From DATJXG01 sp035500455 (lineage in GTDB: Bacteria; Acidobacteriota; Terriglobia; Terriglobales; Acidobacteriaceae), in contig DATJXG010000210.1 in the NCBI GenBank assembly GCA_035500455.1, forward strand, positions 1 through 21,673: a stretch of DNA of 21,673 nt. The letters are read 5' to 3'. How positions within the stretch are numbered: the stretch's first letter is position 1; each line of letters starts with the position of its first letter. Position numbers and translations under genes: made by a program. Below are positions 5,852 through 13,541 of the stretch, in pieces. A model generated the notes under the pieces. It saw nothing but the letters and a program-made list of their open reading frames with translations. It searched no databases and had not been told where the DNA came from.

Positions 5852-8428
5852 ATGCGTTCAACTTCCAGCCCGCCGAGCAGGCCCGCTGCACTCCGAGCCC
5901 TCATATTTCTATTGGTGATGTCCCTCTCTCCCTTTGCTCGAGCCGCCGATTCCTCGCTGGTGCTTTCCCGCCCGGTGCGCTCCTGGGAGTTCCTGCCGGT
6001 GGTGGGCACGCGCGCCGGATTGTTTGGCGATGAGACCGGCCGCCTCGAGGCATGGGTCTATCCGCTGAAAATCCTTCGCGACTTCCACGTGAGTTTCGTC
6101 CTCGGCGACCGCATACTTCCCGCGGAAAGCCTGGCCCGCACGCTGACCGTGCGCCCAGAATCGGCCACCATCACTTACGCCAGCGATACCTTCTCGGTGA
6201 AAGAGACGCTTTTCGTTCCGGTGCATGAAGCCGGCGCGGTGATTACTTTCCAGGTGAGCACGGCGGAGCCGTTGGAGATCCAGGCTTCGTTCGTAAGAGA
6301 TTTTCAACTGCAATGGCCGGCCGCCCTGGGAGGGACGTTCATCTACTGGGACGCCAGTCTGCATGCCTTTGTTTGCGGGGAAGAGCAGCACAAATACGTG
6401 GGGATCGTCGGCTCCCCGACCGCCGACGGCTATCGCGAAGAATATTCCACTAACTATGGCTACTCGGACGAAAGCTCTTTTCGCCTGGGCGTGACGGCGA
6501 AGGGCAATGAGACCAAGGTGATCGCGATCTCGGGCTCGGTGAACGGCCTGCCAGAGGCACAGAATACTTACCACCATCTGGTCGAATCGTACCCGGCGCT
6601 GCTGCAGGAATCGGCGGCTTACTACCAGTCCTATCTCGGCCAAACCGTGAGCGTGACCCTTCCCGACCCGCAACTGCAGCAGGCTTATGACTGGTCGCGC
6701 ATCAGCATGGCGCAGGGACTGGTGACCAATCCCTGGCTGGGCACGGGACTGATCGCCGGCTATCGCACCTCGGGAAGTTCGCAACGGCCAGGCTTTGCCT
6801 GGTTCTTCGGGCGGGATTCCATGTGGACCTCGCTGGCCCTCGATGCCAGCGGCGACTTCACCACCACCCGCACGGCGCTGGAGTTCCTGAGCAAATATCA
6901 GCGCGCCGACGGCAAAATCGCGCACGAAATTTCCCAGTCCGCCAGCCTGGTGCCGTGGTTCACGAACTATCCCTACGCCTACGCTTCGGCCGATGCCACG
7001 CCGCTCTACATCATCGCCGCCGACGATTACGTCACCCATAGTGGCGATGTTGGTTTCATCAACGAAAAGTGGGACAGCCTGTGGAAGGCGCAGGAGTTTC
7101 TGCGCTCGACCTATGGCAAGGAGGCCTTCCCGCAAAATTTCGGGATCGGCCACGGCTGGATTGAAGGCGGGCCGTTGCTGCCGGTGAAGGCTGAACTCTA
7201 TCAGGTGGGACTGGGCGCGGCGGCGTTGCGGTCGCTCTCGCACCTGGCCACATTGGCTGGGAAGAAAGACGTAAGCGCGGAACTCGACAAGGCTTTCGCC
7301 CAGCAGAAGGAGCTTCTCAATCGCCAGTTCTGGGCGGAAGAAAAAGGGTTCTACGCTTTCGCTCTCGACCGCAACTCCGAGCGGGTGAACATTCCCAGCG
7401 TGCTGGCCACCGTCCCCATGTGGTTCGACCTGCTCGACGCAGATAAGGCCGAAAGCATGATCAATCTGCTCTCCGCTCCGGAGCATGAGACCGACTGGGG
7501 TATGCGCATCATTTCTTCGCAGAACCCGAACTACAATCCCGGCGGCTATCATTTCGGTTCTGTCTGGCCGTTGTTTACCGGCTGGGCGTCGGTGGGTGAA
7601 TACCGCTACCACCGCGCATTGCCGGCTTATTTCAATCTGCGTGCCAATGCGCTGCTGGCGTTAAACGGTTCCCTGGGCCACACCACCGAAGTGCTCTCCG
7701 GCGACTACTACGAGCCGCTTTCCACCGCTTCACCGCACCAGATCTGGTCGGCCGCGATGGTAGTCAGCCCCGTGCTGCTGGGCATGATGGGAGTTGAAGT
7801 TGACACAACCACGCACCGGATCGAGTTCCGCCCGCATGTCCCCGCCGATTGGACCACGTTCAGCCTGCATAATGTGCGCGTCGGCGGAGTGGCGCTCGAC
7901 CTGGCCTACCGCAAGACTGCGGACGAAATCACTCTCGAAATCAAACGCAGCGGCGAAGGCGAGTGCACACTCGACTTTGCCCCGGCGCTCAGCCTGCGAG
8001 CCAAAGTGCTGGGCGCGGAGATCGACCGCCACGCAATTTCCGCCCATCCGGAGGAAAATGCCGTCGATCAGCACGTGAGTATTCAGGTGCCGGTGACGCG
8101 TGAACTCACCACCGTTCGCCTTCGCGTCCGCGATGACTTCGGCCTGGCGATGGATCCTTCGCTGCCTGCTTTGGGAAGTCCCAGCCAGGGATTAAGAGTG
8201 ATCTCAGAATCATGGAGCGCCAAGCGGGATACATTGGTCGTAGAGGTCGCGGGACTGGCGGGCGCGGAGTACGATCTCGGAGCCTGGGGCGCCAACGAGA
8301 TTGCGAGCGCTGAAGGCGCCGAACTGCTCAAGAACGCCGGAAGTGCCAAGCTGCGAATCCGGCTCCCCGCAGGCGAGGCCGGAAGCTACGTTCGCAGCCG
8401 CGTAACCTTGCACTTTGCCGGACGCTAG
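5852..8428 (+). CDS. Exported (alpha/alpha)6 glycosidase, glycogen-debranching (amylo-alpha-1,6-glucosidase) type
   Basis: A large secreted or periplasmic protein of about 858 residues. With the chosen ATG at 5852, residues 1-32 form a clean signal peptide (arginine/proline start, ALRALIFLLVMSLS core, ARA cleavage site). An ATG at 5795 would put 19 extra polar residues before it. The N-terminal third looks like a beta-sandwich. The middle (about 290-690) carries the toroid typical of GDE_C/GH15-like enzymes: WFFGRDSMW with Asp322, GHGWIEGG with Glu438, VKAELYQ with Glu448, then GGYHFGSVWPLFTGW and SPHQIWSAA. The rest is beta-rich. It probably hydrolyses alpha-linked glucans or oligosaccharides; the catalytic acids and exact GH family are inferred, not established. 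It lies in the sugar locus upstream of a GH13 enzyme. A TATATT box (5836-5841) lies directly before the start. Confidence 0.8.
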   Translation: MRSTSSPPSRPAALRALIFLLVMSLSPFARAADSSLVLSRPVRSWEFLPVVGTRAGLFGDETGRLEAWVYPLKILRDFHVSFVLGDRILPAESLARTLTVRPESATITYASDTFSVKETLFVPVHEAGAVITFQVSTAEPLEIQASFVRDFQLQWPAALGGTFIYWDASLHAFVCGEEQHKYVGIVGSPTADGYREEYSTNYGYSDESSFRLGVTAKGNETKVIAISGSVNGLPEAQNTYHHLVESYPALLQESAAYYQSYLGQTVSVTLPDPQLQQAYDWSRISMAQGLVTNPWLGTGLIAGYRTSGSSQRPGFAWFFGRDSMWTSLALDASGDFTTTRTALEFLSKYQRADGKIAHEISQSASLVPWFTNYPYAYASADATPLYIIAADDYVTHSGDVGFINEKWDSLWKAQEFLRSTYGKEAFPQNFGIGHGWIEGGPLLPVKAELYQVGLGAAALRSLSHLATLAGKKDVSAELDKAFAQQKELLNRQFWAEEKGFYAFALDRNSERVNIPSVLATVPMWFDLLDADKAESMINLLSAPEHETDWGMRIISSQNPNYNPGGYHFGSVWPLFTGWASVGEYRYHRALPAYFNLRANALLALNGSLGHTTEVLSGDYYEPLSTASPHQIWSAAMVVSPVLLGMMGVEVDTTTHRIEFRPHVPADWTTFSLHNVRVGGVALDLAYRKTADEITLEIKRSGEGECTLDFAPALSLRAKVLGAEIDRHAISAHPEENAVDQHVSIQVPVTRELTTVRLRVRDDFGLAMDPSLPALGSPSQGLRVISESWSAKRDTLVVEVAGLAGAEYDLGAWGANEIASAEGAELLKNAGSAKLRIRLPAGEAGSYVRSRVTLHFAGR

Positions 8429-8439
8429 GACGCCAAAAG

Positions 8440-8469
8440 TTCTCTGCGCGCTCTGCGTACTCAGCGGTA
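8440..8469. repeat. Single arm of the 9-base periodic repeat
   Basis: TTCTCTGCG, CGCTCTGCG and TACTCAGCG followed by GTAA lie between the two glycosidase genes. This is the same 9-base rhythm as the other intergenic repeats, without an obvious partner arm. Confidence 0.45.
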
Positions 8470-8513
8470 AATGCGATGTTTTCAGCTTTAAGGGATCGAT
8501 AATCGGAGGAATC

Positions 8514-10235
8514 ATGCGAAAGCTGTTCGCGTCTTTCATTCTGCTCTGCGCGCTGTGCGCCGCATATTCAGCGCCAGCGGTAGCCGCGCAGGACAAAGCG
8601 GCTGATCCCGAGGGCCACCCGTGGTGGAAAAACGCCGTCTTTTACGAGATCTATCCCCGCAGCTTTGCCGACAGCAACAACGATGGCGTCGGCGACCTCA
8701 ACGGCATCGCCTCCAGGCTCGACTACCTGAAGCAACTCGGCGTGGACGCCATCTGGATCAGCCCCTGTTATCCCTCGCCCCAGGTGGACTTCGGCTACGA
8801 CGTTTCCGATTACGAGAACATCGATCCCATGTACGGCACGCTGAAGGATTTTGACCGCCTCTCTTCCGAGGCCAAAAAGCACGGGATTCGCATCATCCTG
8901 GACTTCGTGCCTAACCACACTTCGGACCAGCACAAGTGGTTCCTGGATTCGCGCTCTTCGCGCACCTCCGCCCACCGCGACTGGTACATCTGGCGCGACG
9001 GCAAGGCTCCCGGCCAGCCGCCCAACAATTGGCTCTCCACTTTCGGCCATTCCGCCTGGACGTTCGATCCCAAGACCGGCCAGTTCTACTACCATTACTT
9101 TTATCCCCAGCAGCCCGACCTGAACTGGCGCAATCCGGCGGTGGAGAAGGCCATGTTCGATGTAAGCCGCTGGTGGTACAAGCGCGGAGTCTCCGGCTTC
9201 CGGCTGGACGCGGTGGACACCCTATTCGAGGATCCCAAGCTCACCGACAATCCCATCGAGCCGGGAACCAATGAATATGGCGATCCCAATATGGAGAACA
9301 AGTACAACACCAAGCTGCCCGAGGTGCATGACGTGTTGCGCGCCTTGCGCAAGGTGGCGAACGAATACAACGCCGTGCTGGTGGGAGAAACCTGGACCAG
9401 CGATATCGCCGAGCTGAACCGCTACTACGGCGCTGACAACGACGAAGTTCAGCTCCCCATGGACTTTATGTTCACTACCGTGAACAAGCTGTCGCCCGCC
9501 GACTTCCGCCAGCAGATTGCCTCGGTGGAAGCTGCGCACGGGTGGCCCACTTTCGTGATCAGCAACCATGACATCGTGCGCTCCTACGACCGCTACGGCG
9601 ACGGGCAGCACAATGACGCCATCGCCAAGCTGATGGCCGGCCTCTACCTTACTCTGCGCGGCACCCCGATCATGTATTACGGCGAAGAGCTTGGGATGGA
9701 GAACAACGATCCCAAGCGCAAAGAAGATGTGAAAGACCCGATCGGCAAGCTGGGGTGGCCGAAGGAAAAAGGCCGCGATGGCGAGCGCACTCCCATGCAG
9801 TGGAACGCTTCGCCGAACGCCGGGTTCAGCGAAACCGCGCCCTGGCTGCCGGTTCCGGAGAGTTACAAGACCCACAACGTAGCCACGGAGATGAAAGAGC
9901 CGGATTCCGTGCTGCGCTTCTACCAGGATGTTCTGAAGCTGCGCCACAGCAACAGCGCCCTGCTCGACGGCGACTACGAACCGCTCAATGAAGATGATGC
10001 CAACGTGCTCTCCTACCTGCGGCGCTACAAAGACAAAGCCGTTCTGGTGGTGCTGAATATGTCGGGCAGTCCGCAAACCCCGGGCTTCGATCTCAAGGCG
10101 AAGGGTGTGGCTGGCAGCTCCGCGGAAACTCTCCTCACAACCAGCGGGCACTCGGGAGAGGCGAATCTTTCCGGCATTGCCCTTGAGCCATTCGGGGTTT
10201 TTATTGGTGAAGTCTCAGCGTCCGCGGGAAAGTAG
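8514..10235 (+). CDS. Exported GH13 alpha-glucosidase / alpha-amylase family enzyme
   Basis: A 573-residue exported enzyme of glycoside hydrolase family 13, cleaving alpha-glucosidic bonds by a retaining mechanism. The chosen ATG (8514) has GGAGGA four bases upstream and gives a signal peptide (residues 1-25, ending AVAAQ). An in-frame ATG at 8415 lies inside the preceding gene and has no such support. Conserved regions: NAVFYEIYPRSFADSN with the calcium-loop-like DSNNDGVGD, DFVPNHTS, GFRLDAVD with nucleophile Asp232, VGETW with acid/base Glu292, and SNHD with Asp353. RTPMQWNASPNAGFS is typical of oligo-1,6-glucosidase, trehalose-6-phosphate hydrolase and alpha-glucosidase relatives. Substrate may be maltose, isomaltose or sucrose-like sugars. 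The neighbouring fructokinase makes sucrose or another glucosyl-fructose plausible, but this is inference. Confidence 0.93.
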   Translation: MRKLFASFILLCALCAAYSAPAVAAQDKAADPEGHPWWKNAVFYEIYPRSFADSNNDGVGDLNGIASRLDYLKQLGVDAIWISPCYPSPQVDFGYDVSDYENIDPMYGTLKDFDRLSSEAKKHGIRIILDFVPNHTSDQHKWFLDSRSSRTSAHRDWYIWRDGKAPGQPPNNWLSTFGHSAWTFDPKTGQFYYHYFYPQQPDLNWRNPAVEKAMFDVSRWWYKRGVSGFRLDAVDTLFEDPKLTDNPIEPGTNEYGDPNMENKYNTKLPEVHDVLRALRKVANEYNAVLVGETWTSDIAELNRYYGADNDEVQLPMDFMFTTVNKLSPADFRQQIASVEAAHGWPTFVISNHDIVRSYDRYGDGQHNDAIAKLMAGLYLTLRGTPIMYYGEELGMENNDPKRKEDVKDPIGKLGWPKEKGRDGERTPMQWNASPNAGFSETAPWLPVPESYKTHNVATEMKEPDSVLRFYQDVLKLRHSNSALLDGDYEPLNEDDANVLSYLRRYKDKAVLVVLNMSGSPQTPGFDLKAKGVAGSSAETLLTTSGHSGEANLSGIALEPFGVFIGEVSASAGK

Positions 10236-10298
10236 TGAGCGCCGGAAAAGAATGAAGACCCTTGAGGATCGCATTTGCCTCATGATGATCCTGGTTTT

Positions 10299-10342
10299 CT
10301 TTGCGATCTTTGCGGTTATCACCAACCGCAAAGATCGCAAAG
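10299..10342. terminator. Perfect 19-bp hairpin built from 9-base repeats
   Basis: Arms 10299-10317 and 10324-10342 are perfectly complementary over 19 bases with a 6-base loop (ATCACC). It lies between the GH13 gene and the transhydrogenase operon. The stem would be very stable and could end transcription or protect the mRNA 3' end. No T-run follows on either strand, so a Rho-independent terminator in the strict sense is not shown. It belongs to the CTTTGCG/CGCAAAG repeat family. Confidence 0.55.
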
Positions 10343-10370
10343 GACGCGAAGAAAGAAATGCGGCATCAGC

Positions 10371-10376
10371 TAGAAT
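10371..10376 (+). promoter_or_regulatory. Candidate -10 box (TAGAAT) for the pnt operon
   Basis: TAGAAT lies 34 bases upstream of the GTG start of pntAA, after the hairpin. A start of transcription near 10383 would leave a short leader containing the AAGGAAG ribosome site. No clear -35 box. Confidence 0.35.
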
Positions 10377-10409
10377 GAGATTTTGGCTGATGCTAAGGAA
10401 GAAGCCTGC

Positions 10410-11579
10410 GTGATCATCGGAGTTCCCAAAGAAACCTATCCCGGGGAGCGGCGCGTGGCGCTGGTCCCTATGGTTGTCCCGAATCTGCTGAAGGCGGGAT
10501 TTGAAGTTGTAGTGCAGACCGGCGCCGGACAGGAAGCCGGCTATCCCGACGCACAGTACATCGAAAAGGGCGCCAAGATCCTGCCCGACCGCGCCGCAGT
10601 CTTCAGCGCCGCGGAAATTATCGTGCAGGTGCTTTGCTATGGCTCAAACGACATTACCGGCAAAGAAGACCTGCCGCTGCTGCGCCGCGGGCAGGCATTG
10701 ATCGGCTTCCTGCGCCCTCTGGGATCGCGCGAAGTTATAGAGGAGGTCGCCGCAACCGGGGTCACCGCCTTCTCCGTCGAGCTGGTCCCGCGCACTACTC
10801 GCGCGCAAAGCATGGATGCGCTCTCCTCCATGGGCACTATCTGCGGCTACAAGGCCGTGCTCAGCGCGGCCGATAAGCATCCGCGAATCTTCCCCATGCT
10901 CACCACCGCTGCCGGCACAATCACTCCGGCGCGGGTTCTCGTGATCGGCGCGGGCGTGGCCGGACTGCAGGCCATTGCTACCGCTCGCCGCCTGGGCGCC
11001 GTGGCGTCCGCCTACGATCTTCGTCCCGCCGCCAAAGAGCAGGTGCAGAGCCTGGGTGGAAGGTTCGTCGAACTTCCCATTGAAGCCAAAGATGCGCAGG
11101 ACGAACGCGGCTACGGCCGGGCGCAGGATGAAACTTTCTATGCTCGGCAACGCGAACTGCTGGGAAAAGTCGTCGCCGAGAGCGATGTGGTGATCACCGC
11201 CGCCGTAATCCCCGGCAAGAAATCCCCGGTGCTGGTGACCGAAGACATGGTGAAAAAGATGGCGCCGGGCTCGGTGGTCTTCGATCTTGCGGGGGAGCGC
11301 GGCGGGAATTGCGAGCTTACCCAGACCGGTAAAACCGTGGTGGTGCATGGGGTGACCATCATCGGCGCAATCAACCTTGCCAGCGGCGTGCCGTATCACG
11401 CCAGCCAGATGTACGCGCGCAACCTCACGGCCTTCCTGCTGCACCTGGTGAAAGATGGCAAGCTGCAGTTGAACCTCGAGGATGAGATCATCCGCGAGAC
11501 CCTGGTGACGCACGGAGGCGAGATCGTCAACCAGCGGGTGCGGGATTTCTTTGCGCTGCCCGCGCCGGTGGCAGGATGA
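10410..11579 (+). CDS. pntAA: NAD(P) transhydrogenase subunit alpha part 1 (NAD(H)-binding domain I)
   Basis: Cytoplasmic NAD(H)-binding component of the proton-pumping transhydrogenase, which passes hydride between NADH and NADP+ using the proton gradient. The 389-residue product begins IIGVPKETYPGERRVALVP, the normal start of the alaDH/PntA N-terminal domain. It has a Rossmann motif VIGAGVAGLQ near residue 180 and the AQDETFYARQR region matching the mobile loop of domain I, followed by VITAAVIPGKKSPVLV. I chose the GTG at 10410: it has AAGGAAG about 8 bases upstream and gives the expected N-terminus. An in-frame TTG at 10383 would add nine residues and sits at the predicted transcription start. 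The membrane domain is encoded separately downstream, as in Rhodospirillum rubrum. Confidence 0.94.
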   Translation: MIIGVPKETYPGERRVALVPMVVPNLLKAGFEVVVQTGAGQEAGYPDAQYIEKGAKILPDRAAVFSAAEIIVQVLCYGSNDITGKEDLPLLRRGQALIGFLRPLGSREVIEEVAATGVTAFSVELVPRTTRAQSMDALSSMGTICGYKAVLSAADKHPRIFPMLTTAAGTITPARVLVIGAGVAGLQAIATARRLGAVASAYDLRPAAKEQVQSLGGRFVELPIEAKDAQDERGYGRAQDETFYARQRELLGKVVAESDVVITAAVIPGKKSPVLVTEDMVKKMAPGSVVFDLAGERGGNCELTQTGKTVVVHGVTIIGAINLASGVPYHASQMYARNLTAFLLHLVKDGKLQLNLEDEIIRETLVTHGGEIVNQRVRDFFALPAPVAG

Positions 11580-11586
11580 TTGGGAA

Positions 11587-11721
11587 CATTTGTAATTTTG
11601 TAATCGGGTAATCTGTAAATTAAGAATCCTGATTTGAAAGGGCCGCCCTGAAGCACGTGCGGCTCAGCCCGGCCGGTGAAGTTTTCAATTTACAAATTAC
11701 CCGATTACTAAATTACAAATT
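11587..11721. repeat. 35-base AT-rich inverted repeat inside the pnt operon
   Basis: Arms 11587-11621 and 11687-11721 are inverted copies matching at 32 of 35 positions, separated by a 65-base GC-rich loop. Within each arm a GTAAT motif recurs about every 8 bases. The base composition is strikingly AT-rich against its neighbours. It occupies the 156-base gap between pntAA and pntAB, where a long hairpin would form in the mRNA. Confidence 0.75.
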
Positions 11722-11735
11722 CTCACGGAGAATCC

Positions 11736-12032
11736 ATGGGCTCCAATCTTATCGACGCTCTCTTCATCTTCATGCTGGCGGCGTTCATCGGCTTCGAGGT
11801 CATCCGCCGGGTTTCGCCCCTGCTGCACACACCGCTGATGTCGCTCACCAACGCCCTCGACGCCATTGCCGTGGTCGGCGCCATCATCCTGGTAGGCGAG
11901 CACAAGAGCACCTTCGCCACCGTGCTCGGGGTCATTGCCGTAGTGGCCGCCACCAGCAACGTGGTGGGGGGGTTCTTAATCACCGACCGCATGTTGAGGA
12001 TGTTCAAGACCAGCCGTCCGCCAAAACCATGA
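11736..12032 (+). CDS. pntAB: NAD(P) transhydrogenase subunit alpha part 2 (membrane)
   Basis: A 98-residue membrane subunit that supplies the first transmembrane helices (domain II) of the transhydrogenase proton channel. Hydrophobic stretches at about 7-23, 40-56 and 61-83 give three helices, separated by polar residues such as SLTNALDAI. Length and the pattern FIGFEVIRRVSPLLHTPLMSLTNA match the PntA2/PntAB family. The start ATG at 11736 has CGGAG about six bases upstream. Its stop overlaps the pntB start as ATGA. A long AT-rich inverted repeat separates it from pntAA, which might change the ratio of soluble to membrane subunits. Confidence 0.93.
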   Translation: MGSNLIDALFIFMLAAFIGFEVIRRVSPLLHTPLMSLTNALDAIAVVGAIILVGEHKSTFATVLGVIAVVAATSNVVGGFLITDRMLRMFKTSRPPKP

Positions 12033-13420
12033 CCGACTTCGCCGGCAACCAGCAGATCATCGAAATCATTTACCTGGCAGCGAGCGTCCTTTTCATCCTC
12101 TCGCTCAAGTGGATGAGTTCGCCCACCACTGCCCGCCGCGGCGTGCTGGCTGGAGAAGTGGGCATGGTGCTGGCCGTGGGAGGCACCCTGCTGCACCACG
12201 GCATCATCGACTACCGCTGGATCTCGGTCGGCCTGGTAGTGGGCGCGATCATCGGCATTCCGCTGGGCCTGGTACACATGACCGCAGTCCCGCAGCGGAC
12301 CGCCCTCAGCCACGCTTTCGGCGCGCTGTGCGTCACGCTGGTGGGCACGGCCGAATTCTATCTGCGGACGCCCTACGTGCCGCGCTTCATGATGTCGGTG
12401 CTTTCCATGGAGGTGATTCTCGGCGGCCTGACCTTCACCGGCAGCCTGATGGCCGCGGGCAAACTGCAGGAGGTGCTGCCGCAGCGGCCGCTGACTTACA
12501 AAGGCCAGAATCTCGTCAACTTCCTGCTGCTCACGAGTGCGATCGTGATAGCCGTGCTGCTGGTGCACGACCCCGGGCAGAAGCAGTTGTTCCCGGCGAT
12601 GGTGGCGATTGCGGTGGTGTTTGGCGTGCTTCTGGTGATTCCCATCGGTGGGGCCGACATGCCGACGGTGATCTCGCTGCTGAACGCTTATGCCGGCCTC
12701 TCCGCGGCGGCCATGGGATTCGTGCTCGACAGCAAACTGCTGATCATCGCCGGAGCGCTCGACGGATCTTCCGGGCTCATTCTCTCCATCATCATGTCGA
12801 AGGCCATGAACCGCTCCTTCACCAACGTTCTGTTCGGAGCCTTCGGACAAGTGCAGGCTGCGGCGGCCGGCGCGCAGGAAGCGAAGACTGTTCGCAGCGC
12901 CACCGCCGAGGAAGCCGCGGCCATTCTTTCGGCGGCGAACAAGGTAGTAATCGTTCCGGGATATGGAATGGCCGTAGCGCAGGCGCAGCACAAGGTCCGC
13001 GAACTTTACGATGCGCTCACCAAGCGCAGTGTGGATGTGCGCTTCGCCATTCACCCGGTCGCCGGCCGCATGCCGGGACACATGAATGTGCTGCTCGCCG
13101 AAGCCGACATTCCCTACGACCGGCTCATCGATATGGAAGACATCAACGGCGATTTCCCGCAGACCGATGTTGCGCTGGTGATCGGCGCCAACGACGTTAC
13201 CAATCCGGCCGCCCGTACCGACGCCTCCAGCCCCATCTACGGCATGCCGATTCTCGACGTGGACAAAGCCCGCACCGTGATGGTCATCAAACGCGGCATG
13301 AGCCCAGGATTTGCCGGCATCGATAACCCGCTCTATTACCTCGATCGCACCCTGATGCTGTTCGGCGACGCCAAGGCGTTCGTTGGCAGCCTGGTTCGCG
13401 AGCTTAGCGGCGGACACTGA
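12029..13420 (+). CDS. pntB: NAD(P) transhydrogenase subunit beta
   Basis: A 463-residue inner-membrane subunit carrying most of the proton channel (domain II, roughly residues 10-265) and the cytoplasmic NADP(H)-binding domain III (about 290-463). Domain III motifs are clear: IVPGYGMAVAQAQ, HPVAGRMPGHMNVLLAEA, VIGANDVTNPAA and KRGMSPGFAGIDN. The ATG at 12029 overlaps the pntAB stop by four bases, giving translational coupling. The reading frame is open further upstream, but only this start avoids running through pntAB. With an adjacent NADP-linked isocitrate dehydrogenase gene also in the window, the segment is rich in NADPH supply, though the two loci are far apart and not one operon. Confidence 0.95.
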   Translation: MTDFAGNQQIIEIIYLAASVLFILSLKWMSSPTTARRGVLAGEVGMVLAVGGTLLHHGIIDYRWISVGLVVGAIIGIPLGLVHMTAVPQRTALSHAFGALCVTLVGTAEFYLRTPYVPRFMMSVLSMEVILGGLTFTGSLMAAGKLQEVLPQRPLTYKGQNLVNFLLLTSAIVIAVLLVHDPGQKQLFPAMVAIAVVFGVLLVIPIGGADMPTVISLLNAYAGLSAAAMGFVLDSKLLIIAGALDGSSGLILSIIMSKAMNRSFTNVLFGAFGQVQAAAAGAQEAKTVRSATAEEAAAILSAANKVVIVPGYGMAVAQAQHKVRELYDALTKRSVDVRFAIHPVAGRMPGHMNVLLAEADIPYDRLIDMEDINGDFPQTDVALVIGANDVTNPAARTDASSPIYGMPILDVDKARTVMVIKRGMSPGFAGIDNPLYYLDRTLMLFGDAKAFVGSLVRELSGGH

Positions 13421-13447
13421 TCTCTCTTGTCAATCAACCATCCCAAA

Positions 13448-13530
13448 TTGTCATTCCGAGCGAAGCGAGGAATCTCGGTCTCCACTGCAGCCGCCAAAGC
13501 CGCTATCCCTCGCTTCGCGCGGAATGACAA
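13448..13530. repeat. Inverted TCATTCCGAGCGAAGCGAGG-type repeat between convergent genes
   Basis: Arms 13448-13471 and 13507-13530 are inverted copies matching at 22 of 24 positions, separated by 35 bases. The TCATTCCGAGCGAAGCGAGGA motif recurs between genes in many unrelated bacterial genomes (recall, not searched). Here it fills the 121-base gap between the tails of pntB and glpD, where a stem could stop transcription from both sides. Confidence 0.7.
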
Positions 13531-13541
13531 CTAAAAAGCTC

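Noticed and set aside
5909..7612. A 567-codon open frame on the minus strand, antisense to the exported glycosidase
   Set aside because: It is a shadow of the GC-rich plus-strand gene. Its translation has no recognisable domain, is biased in composition, and the opposite strand shows clear family motifs and a signal peptide.
9222..10151. A 309-codon minus-strand frame antisense to the GH13 gene, and a similar 289-codon frame at 10644-11513 antisense to pntAA
   Set aside because: Shadow frames caused by codon-position GC bias, with no motif support.
11657..12028. N-terminal extension of pntB through the pntAB region
   Set aside because: The frame is open, but pntAB occupies this stretch in another frame with its own ribosome site. 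The ATGA overlap at 12029 gives a normal PntB start.
11723..13417. A 564-codon minus-strand frame and a 405-codon plus-strand frame (12109-13326) over the pnt genes
   Set aside because: Both are low-complexity His/Arg/Gly-rich shadows. The pntAB and pntB frames carry all conserved motifs of the family.
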